Shown piece after piece: positions 20,512 through 31,757 of a DNA stretch of 64,000 bases; position 1 is the stretch's first letter, and each line of letters starts with the position of its first letter. A program made the translations under genes and the position numbers. This DNA comes from Amanita rubescens (taxonomy: Eukaryota > Basidiomycota > Agaricomycetes > Agaricales > Amanitaceae): positions 310,001-374,000 of the forward strand of contig WION01000001.1 of the NCBI GenBank assembly GCA_015039365.1, given 5' to 3'. The notes under the pieces are model-generated. The model worked only from the letters and a program-made list of their open reading frames with translations, did no database searches and was not told where the DNA came from.

Positions 20512-22517
20512 GACGGGGATGGGATGGGAGGTTCGGACCAACACCAGCTTTATTATACACAAGCTGCACGTTTACGCGGCATGGCACGTAGACGCCGGCC
20601 ACTTGCTTTCATCAGGACATATCACGCGATCACAAGTGTAACACTGCCTAGTATGTCACCCTCACACGCATCCTTCGTTCCATATCACTCAGATGATCCT
20701 CGGTCTATTAAGACATGTTAATTCTGACAAACTCCAACTGAATGTAGGCTCACTATCAGCAATTCAATTGTGCACGGTAATAAGCTCGATACAATGCCGC
20801 AACATCGCTCCAGGGTTCTATCTTCGCTCGTGGACCAGATGAGATGCCATTGCACAGCTAAGCGTGTGCTAGTCATGACCTATGCATATCAGTCTTTGAT
20901 GTCCATCGTTGAATATTTTATGTCTTTTCAGCGGTGGCAGAAATATCTTTCCCTATTGATCTTAAAGTCTGAGGGTGCCACGTGTAAACACAGAGATTAT
21001 CCTCACCTTGATCCCGTGCAGGAGGATCCGAACTTTGCTCGCGGTGATTTTACTAAATTTGTTCATGCACCTTTACGATAGCAACAGGACGTCAGCTCTT
21101 TCGCTAGTCCAGATCTACGATAGACATACTCTGGAAGCCGGGTGCCGCTCTTTGACGCAGTAGTGAAAATCAGGACTCCTGGTCTAAGTCTCCAAGGAAC
21201 GAGAAAAGCGTTGGAAAACACGGTGCGGAGCAGCCTTTCTTCCACAAGCTGCGGGATTCGGCGTATCCGTATTTGGCGTCACAGAGACGCTGTGATCAGG
21301 AAAAGAGATGGGTTGTTAATTCATGTGATATACGCCTCGAGATGGCTCTTCTGTGATTCTTCAAGACTGTTAAGCGCCGCTAAGGTTAGTCTGACAGAGA
21401 TGGTGAGGCCCAGAGAACGAGTATCGAGTATCGAATAGGTATCGTACCATCCGATGATTTTGCTTCTTCCAGTCCTTTCTCCCTTTGCGGTGGCGAAATC
21501 CAGATCTAGGCAAGCCAGCTTTTCGCGCTGTAGTAGTGTGCCACTCGCGGAGGTGCAGCAGCCTTGCAAGGCGTGACCCCCACGTGTGACCGTCACAACA
21601 CATCCACCACCGCGCCGGATTCCGACTGCGCTATTCTGCGGCTCTGATCCTTCGCTAGCGGCGTGCCTCACAGTAGCAATAGGCGGTAGCTCATTGACAT
21701 GAAGCTGGCGGTGACAACGGTGTGGGTGACGTAGGTCAGCGGCTAGCTTGAGCTGGAATGACTAACTAAATGTTTGTTACAGTATGCCTTATAGTATTTA
21801 CGCGATGCCACTGGCAAATCACTGGGTTTTAACGGGACCGTGAGCTCGCCCAAGCAAAAGACCGAAGCATCCATTTCATTCAACCTCGGAATACAACATA
21901 TTGCCATTGTTTAGGAAAGTTTCTAAAACATCAGCTGCGGCTGCGCGGCAGAGGTGCCAATAAGATGAAGAGGCTCCGGGATAGGTGTTATCGAGGCAGT
22001 ATCATGCGCCACTCCGAGTAGTTCTGCAACTATTGCATCGCCACTTGGGTTGGGTCAATGGCCTCGAGCGTCTAGCTCCGATTCAGAAAATGGACCGAAG
22101 CTCTTCACAATGAAATAGGATCAACAATCCACTCTATGCTTTGGTCATCTGGGACGGCACCGTCTTTGACTGCGGCCTTGACCTGGTCTGCAGTCTGGAG
22201 AACTGCTAGGCCAACCTTGTGGCGAAGGTCTGTATGTATTATCAATAATGTCGGAAGGAAGGGGAAGTGTGGTCATAAGTGGGATAATTGCGCCTTCCGT
22301 TCTGCGCCTCTTTGGAGACGCTTGATACGATTTGGCAGGAGGCGACCAATGCCAATATCGGGCAAGTTGGCGCGTCGATCTTGAGGGTCAATGGGGTTCC
22401 AGAGTAGCCGCAATTGTAGGCAAAGGATAAAGGTGCCCCGAGGGCGAAGTTGTTGATGTTCGATTGATATCTGTGTGGAAAGAAAATCCAAAAAAAATCC
22501 ACTTGCGGCTTGCCAGC
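20512..22517. other. Long spacer without a supported gene
   Basis: About 2 kb. ORFs such as 21321-21671 (minus) and 20770-21081 (plus) carry no recognisable domain, and I found no paralogue of them in the window. Apart from the promoter element at 20542-20554 I see nothing that can be named. Confidence 0.45.
20542..20554 (-). promoter_or_regulatory. Second copy of AATAAAGCTGGTG with TATA-like sequence
   Basis: On the minus strand TATAATAAAGCTGGTG spans about 20542-20557, just upstream of the ATG at 20511. The 13-base core is identical to the one upstream of the MLKL-like gene at 9154. Confidence 0.4.
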
Positions 22518-22613
22518 ATGATCAAGCCAATCGATGATAATATCGATAAAGAGTGGGACGTACTCTACGCGTCAGAGTTCGAGCATAGAATAGAATTCCC
22601 GCTACGTAAGTAG
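22518..22613 (+). pseudogene. Isolated first exon, paralogous to the gene at 23985
   Basis: A 31-codon ORF (MIKPIDDNIDKEWDV, then LYASEFEHRIEFPLR) runs into a GTAAGT donor at 22606. No matching downstream exon follows on this strand, because the WxWC-repeat gene begins at 22650 on the other strand. The stretch encoding LY(A/T)SEFEHRIE recurs in the gene at 23985. It looks like an exon left behind when the locus was interrupted or partly duplicated. Confidence 0.45.
22561..22596 (+). repeat. 36-base direct repeat, copy 1
   Basis: This 36-base stretch matches 24067-24102 with one mismatch (TACGC here, TACAC there). The two copies bracket the WxWC-repeat gene. Both lie inside open reading frames in the same frame (LY.SEFEHRIE), so they may be homologous exons rather than a target-site duplication. 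Confidence 0.7.
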
Positions 22614-22649
22614 TGGGTTCAGGAGCAAGCTAAGATAAATCGTTCGTCA

Positions 22650-23525
22650 TCAAACATATGGAACGATATAATTTCCAGAGCCTTCCTTGGTGTGCGTACT
22701 CCCAGCTGGACAAGGCCCGGCAACACCTCCTCCATACCACAGCAACTGACACTTTCTACACCACGACCAATCGCTTTGACCTTGAGTTGCGGTACTGAGA
22801 ACATAATTGCCGCTTCCACCAAAGTTGTGTCCACCACCCGCGCGCGCGCAAACTCCAGTGCCGAATCCTGAGTATGCCAATCCATAACACCTGTTGCACC
22901 ACTTCCAGTCAGGCTGTCCGGGCGCCTTGGGTTCATTGTTCGTGAGTTTGTAATTTAAGCTACCGACGTGCGTGTGGGCACCACCAGACGTGCAGACTGA
23001 ATATCCATCGAAGGCGAGGCATTGACACTTGTGGCACCAGCGCCACTGATCTTGGCCTCCTGTGATAGAGTTACCAAGCGTGTAATTGCCACTGCCGCTA
23101 AAAGTGTGATTTCCGCCGCTCATGCATGGTCCACTGGCAAATGTCATTGCCTGGCATTTGGAGCACCAATGCCAGTTCGGCTGTCCGGGCGCACTAGGGT
23201 TGTTGACGGGAATACTATAGTTTCCGCTGGCCGACTGCTCGTGGATTCCACCGCCTGGGCATGGACCGACCTAGGACCTAGTTGAGTTTGAAAACACTGT
23301 GCATACAAGCATAACAAAACCAACTGTCGTGCTGAAGGACATTTCTTGACATTTGTTACACCATTTCCAACCGTTTTGTTCGCCGCTAGCGGGGGGCTGA
23401 GTCGACACGCTGTAGTCTCCACTTTGCGAATGATCATGTATACCCCTTGCTGCGCAAACAGCATTTCCCGCAAACGAGAGAACTCCACATTTGTTGCACC
23501 AGTACCAATCGGTCTGGAGAGGCAT
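22650..23525 (-). CDS. Six-repeat WxWCxKC protein
   Basis: The ATG at 23525 is followed almost at once by the first of six repeats of about 46 residues. Each repeat has the pattern W-x-W-C-x2-(K/R)... more exactly WxWCxKC, then a Φ-x-(F/Y) strand, a third Cys, a GG-H or G-H step, and (G)SGNY. Examples are WYWCNKCGVLSF, WHWCSKCQAMTF and WSWCRKCQLLWY. One intron, with GTTGGT donor and CTAG acceptor near 23275-23328, falls inside repeat 2. The protein ends SGNYIVPYV. The conserved C-x2-C...C...H set in each repeat suggests small metal-binding or disulfide β-modules. Similar repeats are known to me from actinobacterial and fungal proteins of unclear function. No signal peptide is visible at this start. 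Gly/Ser-rich linkers (APGQPDW type) join the repeats. The gene sits between the two direct repeats. Confidence 0.75.
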
Positions 23526-23984
23526 CGCGGATGGAGTCGAGAGTTATTGGTATTGTTAGTGTCCAAATCGATGAGGATCGTCCCCATCGAGTAGCTACTT
23601 AAATACATGTCCATCTCAGCTGTCTGGCTATTTATAGATAGACAGATGTACACTAGATTGTTCTCTGGGTACGTTACAATCCGTATCGTCCAATCACAAT
23701 GCTCCCTAAAATCTTCAACACTCCCTATCAAGCTTGAAGCGAACCCACGCCTACATGAGTCGAAGGAGACGAAATTCAAATGTGATATTAGCCAACACGT
23801 GGATGCGCCCCTCTTATGCAACGCGCAAGTCTCTTAAGAAATCCAAAACCAAACACAGTTATTCCAAGAACCTCGTTCAACCACTAGTTGGCATAAAAGC
23901 GCGATAACGCCTTCGCGCGCTGCAGAAAACACCGACTCCAGCGGACGACGACATTAATGTACGTATGCGTACACACTCCTCACA
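23526..23984. other. Promoter side of the WxWC-repeat gene
   Basis: About 460 bases between the minus-strand start at 23525 and the plus-strand gene at 23985. A minus-strand ORF crosses it (23144-23821) but is largely the shadow frame of the WxWC gene. Nothing else is recognised. Confidence 0.4.
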
Positions 23985-24529
23985 TTGCTTATGCAACTTT
24001 TACAGGACAATAACGATGGATCTCGATTCTCTAACGAGCGCACTGCTGTCAATGCAGTTTATGCTTTACTCTACACGTCAGAGTTCGAGCATAGAATAGA
24101 ATCTACAATCCTGGTTCAAATTCCGTATAGGTTGAATTCGTTGTCATCTTATCGAATGGTTTGTCGTGGCACAGCCATCTTGTGTTAGGACTCACGTTGA
24201 AACGTCAGGTTCAAGTCAAGCCAGTCTATGTGAAGGGCTATGGCGTTGATGAACGCAAGATCTCAGAAATCATGAAGATAGATCCCTCAGACGGAAGGAT
24301 CGATGTCGGCGTCCAGAAATTTTTGAACCACGTGGATCGCGAGTCTCATTGGCTACTCACTGGGCGTAGTCTGGATGGGTGTTCCTATATCGTCATATCG
24401 TTCGGCAAAGACGCGTTTAGTAACAACCTGGAGGAGTTGGAGAAAAAGCCTCTCCCTTCTCCGAAATATCTTCAAGCAATGGACGTCGTATTCTATGGTC
24501 CTGCGGTGTTTGAGTTCGTCTCGTGGTAG
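23985..24529 (+). CDS. Hypothetical protein with a paralogous exon at 22518
   Basis: The first exon (from the ATG at 23985) reads through NERTAVNAVYALLYTSEFEH. The second open stretch, from about 24209, reads VQVKPVYVKGYGVDERKISE and ends DVVFYGPAVFEFVSW with TAG at 24527. One intron must lie between, near 24115-24208. Several donor/acceptor pairs are possible, one being GTTCAA to GTCAG. The second exon looks like an α/β soluble protein with a long central Gly-Lys rich loop. I do not recognise the family. Its first exon resembles the stranded exon at 22518, so this locus was duplicated or split by insertion of the WxWC-repeat gene. Confidence 0.42.
24067..24102 (+). repeat. 36-base direct repeat, copy 2
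   Basis: Partner of the copy at 22561-22596, one mismatch, 1.5 kb apart and in direct orientation. Confidence 0.7.
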
Positions 24530-25525
24530 AGACCATGCCACAATTTATCGTATGCATGCATTTTGTGCGTGATTGAGATAAACTTCGACTTTCACGCTGA
24601 TCCATTCTTTAGCCTGCCCTTGATTGAAATTTATTCAATTATTCACTGAGGTTGTAACCTCGGAAAAGGAAAAAGAAACTTGAAGGCTAAGCGCGTGTAC
24701 GCAAGCAGCCATGGGATTTCGGGTCAAAGCAGCTAGCTACCGAAATCATAGGCAAAGGTTGTTGAGGCCTCTTCTCGCAGTGGAAAGGCGGGCCTAGCGC
24801 GCTAGTTCTCATTTGTGAATTGCGAGATGCCTGTTTTTTGGGGGGAAAAAGGAGTGGAATCAACCTCGCCGCACCTAACAGCTTAGTATTCGCCATTTCG
24901 GATTTGACGGAGAGTGTACTAGTGCAATTGGACGTCCGTTTCCGAGAACCGGTCGTTCCAGCCCGCCAATCGAAAACTCCATATCTTCGTGAAGATACCA
25001 CCTATTACTGGTGAGTAGAGCCTTTTGTTCTTCAGGACGACAATAATTGATGATGACGCTTTCTTTTCCCCTGACCATCCACTTTAACTGGTTGCCCACC
25101 CTTCGTTTCCTCACTCTTGTCATGGCTCATCGTTCACTGTCACCTCCCCCAATCCGCTAAACTCGATTGTCATGCCCTTATTTCTTTTGTCTTCTTGCAC
25201 CGTTGCCCCCCGACCATCGAACCTGGATGTACTAGAAAACATCTATTTTTGGCTGGATTAAGTAAGAGAAGATTGTATTCCACACTATTATTCCAAAAAG
25301 AGTTGCGAGTCTACCACCGACGAGTGTTGTCGGACATATGCGGTGCTAGAGCTGTAATGATCAAAGTTATTGTTCTTGATCAGAAAACCACATATGCTCG
25401 CGTGCTCACTGCGCATAACGAGAACGGGATGCGGTGCTTTCCAGTGCCGTGTCGGTGCTTAGATTTCCGATATATATATATACTTAAGTTGCCTGCGACC
25501 TGCGAATTCTACATCTCGGTCTGCC
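24530..25525. other. Spacer and promoter of the MLKL-like gene at 25526
   Basis: About 1 kb. Short ORFs (24687-25001 minus, 24875-25123 minus) have no domain motifs. A TATATATATATA run at 25470-25482 lies 44 bases upstream of the ATG at 25526 and is a good TATA box candidate. Confidence 0.45.
25470..25482 (+). promoter_or_regulatory. TATA box candidate
   Basis: ATATATATATATA lies 44-56 bases upstream of the MLKL-like start codon at 25526. The spacing is like that of the TATA-like element at 20542-20557 to its gene. Confidence 0.45.
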
Positions 25526-27594
25526 ATGGTTTTCTTTCAAAGTTTCTTCTCTACTATTGCCAAGACGGGAGCCCAGGTTGCTGCTGCTGCCGGGCCAATT
25601 CCGGGCCTAGGGGCCCTCGGAGAAATCGTCACTGCCATCATCATGCTATGCGACGGCGTCCCCCAAAACAGGTACGATCCATCCCTAGGCCCACGTTTCA
25701 ACTTACCCTCTAACCACTTCTAACTCGTTCACAGGCATGCTGCTCGTCACCTGGCCAAAAGATGCGAGCGACTGCGTGCTGCTCTAAAGCAGTACGAGAA
25801 GAAACCTCTCCCTGATCGTACAATCCAATACTGGAACAACATGCTTGAGTCAGTTGACCGTCCCTCATTCGTGAATCTCACTGACTGCTTGCAGGGGTCT
25901 TAAGCAAGTCAGAGACAAAATGCAGAAATGGTCAGGGAAAAGCTGGGCATATATGTTAGTGCACCAAGGCGACTTTGAGGTGGAGATCGACGATTGCAAC
26001 ATGATGATAAACGACTATCTCGTTACCTTCGTTGTGAGCATCCTATATCTGATAGGGAGGCGTCCCTGACAATCGTTCAGGCTGCTTCCCATATGGAAGC
26101 GCAAGTATACCAGAAAGAAGACGAAAAGTGGAAAAGAAACCTCAAAGAGAGTCTCGACGCCGACCATCAAGAAGTTATGAAGGAGCTAGCCGCTTCGAAT
26201 TTCCCAAAACGCATAACGGAGTGTAACATTACGGAGAATGATCGAAAGACAATCTCAAGGATGATGCAAAGAGTGCGTCAACTATCATACACGCGTTTTG
26301 AGTTTAGCTTAACGTTCTCCCATTAGGGTTTAGCGATTGTATCAGAAGACGAACGTAAGCACATGGCAGAGAATCTATATGAATTGCTTTGGTCATCTGG
26401 TCGGATTCCACCCGAGTGCCTGCTGAACTCTGGAGAGGTCGAATGGTTGGGTGATATACCTGCAGAGGGCAGCAAGAACGTCGACATTTACAAAGGAAGG
26501 TATCTTCACAGCCAAGACGTTAGGATCAAGGTAATCCGCTCCGTCAACATGAAGGACGAGAAGTGCGTGGAGGTATGTCACCTTGTCACCGAAACATAGC
26601 CCGTGACTTACATACCTTCAGAGAATCAGGCGCGAAGTCGAGCTGTGGGTGAAGATATACGAATATGATCGGGGAAGTCATATTACACCCTTCTATGGTT
26701 TCTATTCCCCCGATGGATTTCGTCTGTGGGTGCTGTTGACGACACCACCCTCTGTCCATTGAGTTGATGTCATTCCAGCGCTTTGGTCAGTCCATGGATA
26801 GACAATGGAAATGCGCTGGCATATGTCAAGACGCACGACAAGCTTGTCAATTATAAGAACTTGGTACGTTGCTTTGTTTGATTGTCGCACAAAGCTTTGA
26901 CTGTCATTATAGATCCTTGGCATTGGGGAAGGGATCAAAGTCCTCCACTCTATGGATCCCTCCATTATCCACGGAAATCTGAGAGCAGTTCGTGTCTGTT
27001 ATTCATAATAAACGAGAGTACCAACGTCTTTTCAAGGAAAAGATACTCATAGGAAATGAAGGCCAACCACTGATCACAGACTTTGCGCTTGCCAAGGTAC
27101 GTCACATCAACACGTATCATATCTGTTTTTAATTTTGAATCCCACTTTTGTAGCTCGAAGGGAACATGATCACCCAAACCACTGGCGAGTCGAACAGTTG
27201 CAGATGGCGCGCCCCTGAGGTATTCGAAGAAAAAGCTGCGGTATCGGCTAAAGGCGATATCTATAGCTTCGGTATGACTATTCTCGAGGTGGGTGCGACT
27301 ACTTTGCGTTTAATATCGTAGCATTGACCTTTTTCTTAGTTGTTTACACACGAAATGCCATATGCCGAGATCAAGAAATACCTCCAGGTAGTTTATAAGA
27401 AGAAGGACGAAGACGGGGTGCCCCTCCGCCCGTTAGACCCGCGTGCCATGGAGCGTGGCTTGGACGACAAAATGTGGAATATTCTCCGCTTGTGTTGGTC
27501 CTTCGATCCGGGGGATAGACCTTCAATCGATGGGCTAGTCGCGCTACTTTCACGACCTAATGCCATCTTACAAGACAAATCGGACAACATTTGA
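25526..27594 (+). CDS. MLKL-like protein: helical bundle + pseudokinase (family 2, cleanest copy)
   Basis: The first exon encodes MVFFQSFFSTIAKTGAQVAA and GPIPGLGALGEIVTAIIML, a hydrophobic start with no Gly2 and so no lipid signal. Introns with clear GT-AG ends follow in the family positions. Bundle helices read HLAKRCERLRAALKQYEKK and QVRDKMQKWSGKSWAYM. A long charged brace-like helix (26094-26275) links to the pseudokinase, about 26363-27594. β3 is [10 protein letters not shown], then FYGFYSPDG, SPWIDNGNALAYV, IIHGNLRA (HRD to HGN), ITDFALAK (DFG to DFA), RWRAPE in place of CAPE, and a C-lobe ending in a normal RPSIDGL motif. Gene order and lengths make it a useful template for the relics nearby. 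Inferred role: membrane-permeabilising effector of regulated cell death, controlled by the pseudokinase. Confidence 0.82.
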
Positions 27595-27996
27595 TAACAC
27601 CATTCTATCCACTTCCAAATAAATTAGGCACCAATACCTTGCCAGATCAACTTAACGTTCGTAATTAACATTTTCTAGATACACTAGGCTGGGTTGTGGT
27701 TCATGTCTTCCTGATGACATTGACTTCGTTTGTTAGTGCACAAGGAGGATCTTGAATATTCATTTCATTCATTTCGCATTCAATATTATACACATGACGT
27801 TCGTATCAGCATTACGGATAGCTATCATCCTCTGGTAGAGCCTCCACATGACTGTCGCGAATACCGTTGTTTGTAACATGCTACATGCTATACTTTGCGC
27901 TAGCGATACATAAGATTGACTTTGGTGTCCACTACGCGTTCATAATCTCAAACGTAATGGACAGTGTGCTGATCCAATAGACGAAAGGATCCAGCT
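27595..27996. other. Convergent spacer
   Basis: About 400 bases between the stop of the plus-strand gene at 27594 and the stop of the minus-strand fusion gene at 27997. AT-rich, presumably holding both 3' ends. No ORF is supported. Confidence 0.45.
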
Positions 27997-30900
27997 TTAC
28001 GCAAGCAACTTGGCTTCTACTGTTTTCATTGACGGACGAAGAGAAGGTTTTTGTTTCCAACATTTTTGGATAAGGTTCCAAATATCGGCTTCCATGATCG
28101 GAGCTCCTGATTGGCTTGGGCGCTGTCCTGCTGTGACGATTGACATGATTTGAGGAAATTCTTTCCCTTGGAAAGGAATTCTATTATAGAATACCTGTTG
28201 CAAACTATCGCTCAAGGCCGCTGAATACTCAAAACATTTAAAACGCACTGCGAAATAAAGGCAACCAACAGCATAGACATCTGTTTGAATTGTTCTGATG
28301 CAATCCATGTTGCCTTCGTTACATCCATCGCAGTCTTGTCTTGTACACGTGCACATGCCAAATAGTTCCGGCGCAGCAAAGTTCGGGTGGAACGAGAAGT
28401 CAACCTTCTTATCAACAGCTATATACCGCGTTAATCCAAAATCGGCGATTTTGCAGTGGAGATCAGGTGAGAGAAGGATTGTTTCCTAATAAGCGATGAA
28501 ATGAGCTTATTTGACGAAATGCTGTATCAAATACGCACTCCGCACAAGTTACCATGCACAATCCCTTGCGAGTGAATATAGGCAACGCCCTCGGCTACTT
28601 CCCGCATCTAGGGTACATTATTGATTACACTTAGTCTTTCCATCCAAGCACAAGACTCTTACCAGCCTATGTATCTCGGTGACATCAACATCCCGCCCTT
28701 GTTTGCTTCTCCATTTCATTAATGTTTCATTGGACATTAACGGCGACACGAGAAACAAGCTCGACTCCACTTCAAATATTCCCAGTAGAGGAAGAATACG
28801 CTCGTGGTGGGCGAGCGATCGCCACCCCAGGGCGTCCCGCCAAAAGGATTTCGTGATTGAAACCTTACCAAGGAATCAGTATTGAAACGCAAACAAAGGA
28901 AATCCTCAGGATGAACCTTGCTTATCGTCACCAGCGTAACCCGCCGTCTGCCCATATAGGTAATGTCACGAACCTTATCGGTCTTGATATCGGTAATCGA
29001 AAGAGACCTAGGCATGCCGTCTGTTTCGGATACCAATTCAAACATCAGCCTCCTCGCTTTCTGTCGGGCATCTGAAATGCCAGACCGCAACAAGGTTCCG
29101 TCCTGGAGTAACTACAGGCAATAAGCAATAGTGTCGGGCAAATACATGAAGATAAACATACACGAAGGATAATTTCAATCAGTAGCTGGACATATGAATC
29201 AAGCTGAGTGCCCGAAGAAGCTTTCAGCACTGAGATCGTCCCGTCGTAGTCTGGTAAGTTTAAGAGTTTGAGCAGAAGGTCGATTTGTTTCTGATTCGCT
29301 ATGATGCCATTCGCGATTAGCTAGTAGCAACTTTAGTCACGATGCCGCAATGCTTTGGAGTAACCATACCTCAGATACAAGCCGTGCAAGTGGCCGTGAT
29401 GGATGAAAATATCTCTCTTGGTTGGGTTGGGTATTGTTCTTCGATTGCGGCACAATCTAGGAGATATACGATTAGCAACCAATTGACGTTGAGATACGGC
29501 CTTCATACCCCATTCTCCGCTAGCAATCCACCATTACCCTCCGATGGAAGCAAGGAACGAAAGCTCGTGACGAGTTTGTCAACCTTTATACGATTTGATG
29601 GGTTCTTGGACCAGCATTGACAAAGGATGTTCCACATTTTGTCGTCCAAACCACGCTCGATAATACGTTCGTCTTGTGGTCGGTCAGGCAATCCGCTCTC
29701 CCGCTTCTTAGCAACCACCTGCGCAGTTTTCTTGATGTTGGCGTATGGCATTTGGTGCGTAAGCAACTGGTCGACATTCAGTTTCCTGATAGTAAGAGCA
29801 AAAAAGACAAGAACTGACCTCCAGAATAGTCATACCAAAATTGTAAACATCACTCTTGGTTGATACAGAAGCTTGTTGTTGGAACATCTCCGGTGCACAC
29901 CATCTACAACTCTCCGTTGCGGTTAGGTCCCCCTCAAACTAAACGAGCCAGAGTTAGCAATACATACGACTATAGAATGAAATAGCGTACCTTGGTAAGC
30001 CCGTAGTCCGTAATCAGTGGCTGACCCTCATCTCCAATATATATGTTTTTCTTGCAAGAGATCAGTATGCTCTATCGTAATGGACGGGAGTCACGAACTG
30101 CTCTCAAATTTCCGTGGACAATTGGAGGTTTCATGGAGTGAAGAATCTTGATCCCTTCCGCAATGCCGAGAATCTGTAATGGAACGTTCAAATTTTCAAC
30201 ATGAGAAACCAGTTAAAGCAACTCACAAGTTTTCCATAATTGATATCTCTGTCACGATTCTTAACGTATGCTAGCGCGTTACCGTTATTCATCCACGGGC
30301 TAACAAGGGCACTGACATGACAATGTGACGATGATGAGTATTGGATATCATGAAGGGCACTCACAGAGGAAGGCCATCAAGGGAGTAGAAACCATGGAAT
30401 GGTATGATATGCTTTCCCTGATCCTGTTTGTGCAACTTTGCCCACACTTCGAACTCATCTCTAATCCTCTGGGGGTAATTGAGTCACAGGAGAGGATTCA
30501 GTGCCAGCAACATACCTGTATGCTCCCCCCATCCCTCATATCAGCGGAACGGATAACCCTCATTCTCACATCTTCACAATGGAGGAACCTTCCTTTGTGC
30601 ATATCGGCGTTCTTGTTTGCCTGGCTTGACCACTCTACCTCTCCAGAGCCCAACTGGGGATTGGGTAGAAGCTGGTTGAATACCCGAAGTAACGTATGTA
30701 GATTCTTAGCGATATGTTGGCGTTCATCGTCTGAAAGGACCTTGTTTTCCGCTAAGCCCTAATTCCAGATAAGTTTAGTAATCTGAGCTTCCGCGTGTAC
30801 GGTTTACGCACTCTTTGCATCACCTTTAGTATCTCTGTTTGATCATTCTCCAGAAGGTCGCGGTCTTTTATCTGTTGCACAAAATTACGAGCGGCCAACT

Positions 30901-31757
30901 TTTTCATGATAGCTTGAACGTCGGTGTTTATCTGAAAAATTGTCAGAGAAACGTCACTTTGGGCAGAGTATACTGACAGGAGCAGCGCCGTTATATAAGG
31001 TTTTGATAGTGGAAAGGATATCATCGTCAGCCCGGTGCAAAGGATCACTGATGGTCGGGAGCGGAGTCTTATTGGATGGTATATTGACGGTCCAGGATGA
31101 AGCTGGAGGCTTAATTGCGTTCGAGGGTAAAGTCCCATTGCCCGTCGGAAGTGAAGACTTTTGGGAGGGCGAGGGCGAAAGCTGTTTGGCAGTCGAGGGT
31201 AAAGTCTCATTGCCGGTCGGGGGAGAAGCCTTCTTGCCGGTCGAAAGTGAAGGCTCTTGGAAGATCGAGGATGAAAGATTTTTCGCGGTCGAGGGTGAAG
31301 CCTTATTGACGGCAGGAGGTGAAGGCTTTTGGGAGGTCGAGGGCGAATTTTTTTGGGAGGTTGAAGGTGAAGCACCATTGCCGGTCGAAGATGAAGGCTT
31401 CTGGGGGGTCGAGGGTGAAGGTCCATTGCTGGTCGAAGGTTGGGGCTTTTGGGAGGAAAGCTTTTTGGGAGGTTGAGGTGAAAACTGTTTAGCAGTCGAG
31501 GGCAAAGTCTTATCGCCGGTTGAGGGTGAAGGCCTGTTACCAGTCGAAGGTGATCGCTTTTGGGAGGTGGCGGGTGGAAGCTTTCCGGCGGTCGAGGGTA
31601 AAGTCCTATTGCCAGTCGAGCCTGGTGGAGGCTTTTTGGCGGGTAAAGTCACGTTGCCGGTCAAGGGTGAAGGCCCTTTGGCGGTCGAGACTGAGGTCCC
31701 GTTGGTGGCCGGCGGGGGAGTCTTAGTCGGACGAAGGCACGAGCAAAGGCAACCCAT
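27997..31757 (-). CDS. Fusion: lipid anchor + P/S/T repeats + family-2 pseudokinase + family-1 kinase-like domain
   Basis: The start at 31757 gives MGCLCSC, a strong myristoylation and palmitoylation motif. About 230 residues of Pro/Ser/Thr/Lys repeats replace the helical bundle. A remnant of the brace helix (AIMKKLAARNFVQQIKD, near 30900) then leads to the family-2 pseudokinase, with VRMRVIRSAD (β3 Lys to Arg), VHGNLRA and TDYGLTK. Its C-lobe reaches GGLLAENGV and a stop at 29503. A 52-nt intron (29508-29457, GTATGA donor, TTGCTAATC branch site, CTCCTAG acceptor) removes that stop and continues in frame into the linker exon of a family-1 gene. That part has no recognisable glycine loop or β3 Lys and HGNLCG for HRD, but DFGLTRY and APE with a CTCTRQDCDGC insert. 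If the intron is not used, two genes lie here, the second without a clear start. Confidence 0.62.
31085..31740 (-). repeat. Coding minisatellite: about 15-residue Pro/Ser/Thr repeats
   Basis: Units of about 45 bases repeat imperfectly over some 650 bases. On the minus strand they encode variants of LPSTAKQLSPSPSQKSS and PSTGNGASPSTSQK. The region is in frame with the MGCLCSC start and has no stop. It encodes a disordered, Ser/Thr-rich segment with many possible phosphorylation or glycosylation sites. Confidence 0.8.

Noticed and set aside
23144..23821. 225-residue minus-strand ORF overlapping the WxWC gene
   Set aside because: It lies in another frame of the WxWC-repeat gene and lacks the repeat pattern; the length is due to a stop-poor shadow frame.
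25117..25713. 198-residue plus-strand ORF ahead of and overlapping the first exon of the MLKL-like gene
   Set aside because: It reads the MLKL-like first exon in the wrong frame and crosses the TATA candidate; no motif supports it.
30940..31476. Long plus-strand ORF of Gly/Glu/Val-rich repeats (and shorter ones at 31115-31309, 31520-31726, 31567-31935)
   Set aside because: It is the complement of the Pro/Ser/Thr repeat region of the minus-strand fusion gene, which has the better start, splice sites and downstream homology. The open frame is an effect of the 45-base periodicity.
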